Assembly (NCBI GenBank): GCA_016789245.1
Contig: JAEURM010000093.1
Coordinates: 1-7,390 of the forward strand
Origin: Anaerolineales bacterium
GTDB taxonomy: Bacteria > Chloroflexota > Anaerolineae > Anaerolineales > UBA6663
Reading direction: 5' to 3'
DNA length: 7,390 nucleotides
Below are positions 6,015 to 7,390 of this stretch, one piece after another; within the stretch, counting starts at the first letter, position 1, and every line of letters begins with the position of its first letter. A program made the position numbers and the translations under genes. The notes below the pieces were generated by a model, which worked only from the letters and a program-made list of their open reading frames with translations, made no database searches and was not told the DNA's origin.

Positions 6015-7390
6015 ATGAAACTAGACCGTTTTGATTCCATCGTTCTTGCCGTGTGCGCCGGTTTGCTGGCGCTGATTGCCGCCGTGATTGCCCTCGGTGA
6101 CCGAGTGGGCGTGCGCGTTTCTTTGGTGCAACCTGCCGCTGGCAGTGAAGTGAGTCCGCTGGGTGGCATTAGCTTGCGATTTTCTGAAGTGATGCAAGGC
6201 GATACAGTGACACCGCGCTTTAGTATTGAGCCGAACGTGGCCGGAGATTTTGCGTGGCAAGAAGACCAACTCACCTTTAAGCCCTCTCAGCCGTTTCAAG
6301 CCGGAGTGATTTACACTGCCAAACTCACCCCCGGCGCCACCAGCCACACGGGCCGTGCCGTTCTGCAAGCATGGGAATGGCAATTCCGTGTGCGTGCGCC
6401 GCGCGTGCTTTTTCTTTCTGGCCAAGGCAACCAGCGCGTGCGTGAGTTATGGAGCATTGCGGCCACTGGCGGCCCACTCACCCAAATCACTCAAACCGAG
6501 GGCCGCGTTTATGATTACGCCGTTGCGCCCGATGGCTCGGCCATTGTGTACACCGTATCTAATGAAGACCGTGGTACAGATTTATGGTGGGTTTTGCCGG
6601 ATGGAAACAACGCGCGGCAATTGGTAACGTGTGGCGCGGATATTTGTAGCGTTCCGGCGTTTTCACCCACCGGCCAAACAGTGGCGTTTAGCCGTGAGCC
6701 AGCCGGCATCACGCCCGGCACGCCCAACGGCCCACCGCGCGTGTGGACGGTAGATTTGCAAAGTGGGCAGGGTGCCGCGCTGTATCAAGATTCGCAAGTG
6801 TTAGGTTACGGGCCGGTCTGGTCACCTAACGGCCAACGGCTGGCGTTTTTTGATGGCAGTGTCAACAGCATCCGCATGTTGGATCTTGAAACCGGCACCG
6901 AGATGCTGGTGGAAACCTTCATGGGCACGGTGGGTTCATGGTCACCCGATAGCAACGCCATGCTATTCAATAATTTGAATTTTGAAACGGGCCAGCCCTA
7001 TTCGTCTTTGGTGCTAGCAGATTTTGCTAAACAGGCCATACAGCCGGCGTTAGGCAATGAACCCAACTTCGCTGATTACGCCGCGCCCGTGTGGGCGCCA
7101 GACGGCGAGTGGGTAGCGGTGGCTCTGCGTGAGCCAAGCGTTTCTTCGCCCGGCAAGCAAATTTGGCTCGGCACTGTTACAGATGGTTTGCTCACCCTCA
7201 TCAAGCCGGTTACGGCAGATTCCACATACACGCATGGTGGTTACCGCTGGAACCCGGCGGGCACGGCGTTGGTGTTTCAGCGGTTTGAGATTGATAAACC
7301 CTTTGCCACGCCCGAAGTGGCTGTGTGGGATGAGGCTACCAACACCATCACCCCACTGGCACAAGATGCCTCTCTGCCGGAGTGGTTGCC
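6015..7390 (+). CDS. Membrane-anchored Big_5 plus PD40/TolB-like beta-propeller protein, C-terminus beyond the window
   Basis: The frame is open from the ATG at 6015 to the right edge, 458 complete codons. Residues 8-27 form one hydrophobic anchor (IVLAVCAGLLALIAAVIALG), so the rest is probably extracytoplasmic. Residues about 35-128 resemble a bacterial Ig-like (Big_5) domain: LVQPAAGSEVSPLGGISLRF, then FSEVM, LTFKP and WEWQFRVRAP. Six PD40/TolB-type propeller motifs follow, at about 165-181, 213-227, 265-280, 306-320, 357-371 and 409-424, for example VWSPNGQRLAFFDG. Cys206 and Cys211 could form a disulfide. The visible end, SLPEWL, resembles a final propeller strand, so little may be missing. 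There is no good ribosome site before 6015; TTG at 6012 is an alternative start. The gene lies 42 bases after the YcgQ-like gene on the same strand and may be co-transcribed. Such propellers usually bind proteins or ligands; no catalytic motif is visible. The exact role is unknown. Confidence 0.87.
   Translation, partial: MKLDRFDSIVLAVCAGLLALIAAVIALGDRVGVRVSLVQPAAGSEVSPLGGISLRFSEVMQGDTVTPRFSIEPNVAGDFAWQEDQLTFKPSQPFQAGVIYTAKLTPGATSHTGRAVLQAWEWQFRVRAPRVLFLSGQGNQRVRELWSIAATGGPLTQITQTEGRVYDYAVAPDGSAIVYTVSNEDRGTDLWWVLPDGNNARQLVTCGADICSVPAFSPTGQTVAFSREPAGITPGTPNGPPRVWTVDLQSGQGAALYQDSQVLGYGPVWSPNGQRLAFFDGSVNSIRMLDLETGTEMLVETFMGTVGSWSPDSNAMLFNNLNFETGQPYSSLVLADFAKQAIQPALGNEPNFADYAAPVWAPDGEWVAVALREPSVSSPGKQIWLGTVTDGLLTLIKPVTADSTYTHGGYRWNPAGTALVFQRFEIDKPFATPEVAVWDEATNTITPLAQDASLPEWL

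Noticed and set aside
5720..6425. Minus-strand frames of 184 and 134 codons
   Set aside because: They are antisense to the end of the YcgQ-like gene and the start of the propeller gene, both well supported; the products are Ser/Thr/Arg/His-rich without domains.

Overview
The window looks like chromosomal DNA from a GC-rich bacterium. My best guess is Chloroflexota (Anaerolineae-like). The reasons are a membrane-anchored Big_5/PD40 propeller protein, a YcgR/YcgQ-type permease pair, a very long TPR protein and alanine-rich, GC-ending codons. This rests on gene content only; there is no marker gene. I see no RNA gene, CRISPR array, insertion sequence or phage gene.

The layout is two divergent transcription units around an intergenic region of about 270 bp (3991-4260). 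The left unit, on the minus strand, starts with a 107-residue protein with two membrane segments (3990-3667). Eleven bases later comes a giant tetratricopeptide-repeat protein, which stays open from its ATG at 3655 to the left edge (at least 1218 residues, C-terminus missing). Both genes have the same GGAGGCC-type ribosome binding site with a 4-nt spacer, so they probably form one operon.

The right unit, on the plus strand, starts with a PF03773/DUF318 permease of the YcgR type (4261-5199). Five bases later comes its usual partner, a TIGR03943/YcgQ-type protein with a histidine-rich loop (5205-5972). After a 42-base gap follows an N-terminally anchored protein with an Ig-like (Big_5) domain and six PD40/TolB-like propeller motifs (6015 to the right edge, C-terminus missing). 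The permease pair is probably a metal transport system, with zinc most likely from the His-rich loop and cysteine motifs. The propeller protein may share its transcript, but nothing in its sequence shows the same job.

The intergenic region holds a REP-like inverted pair of palindromes whose stems differ by compensating base changes. Next to the permease start it also holds a short inverted repeat that covers the ribosome binding site. The least explained parts of the window are the small membrane protein/giant TPR pair and the roughly 270-residue non-TPR N-terminus of the TPR protein.
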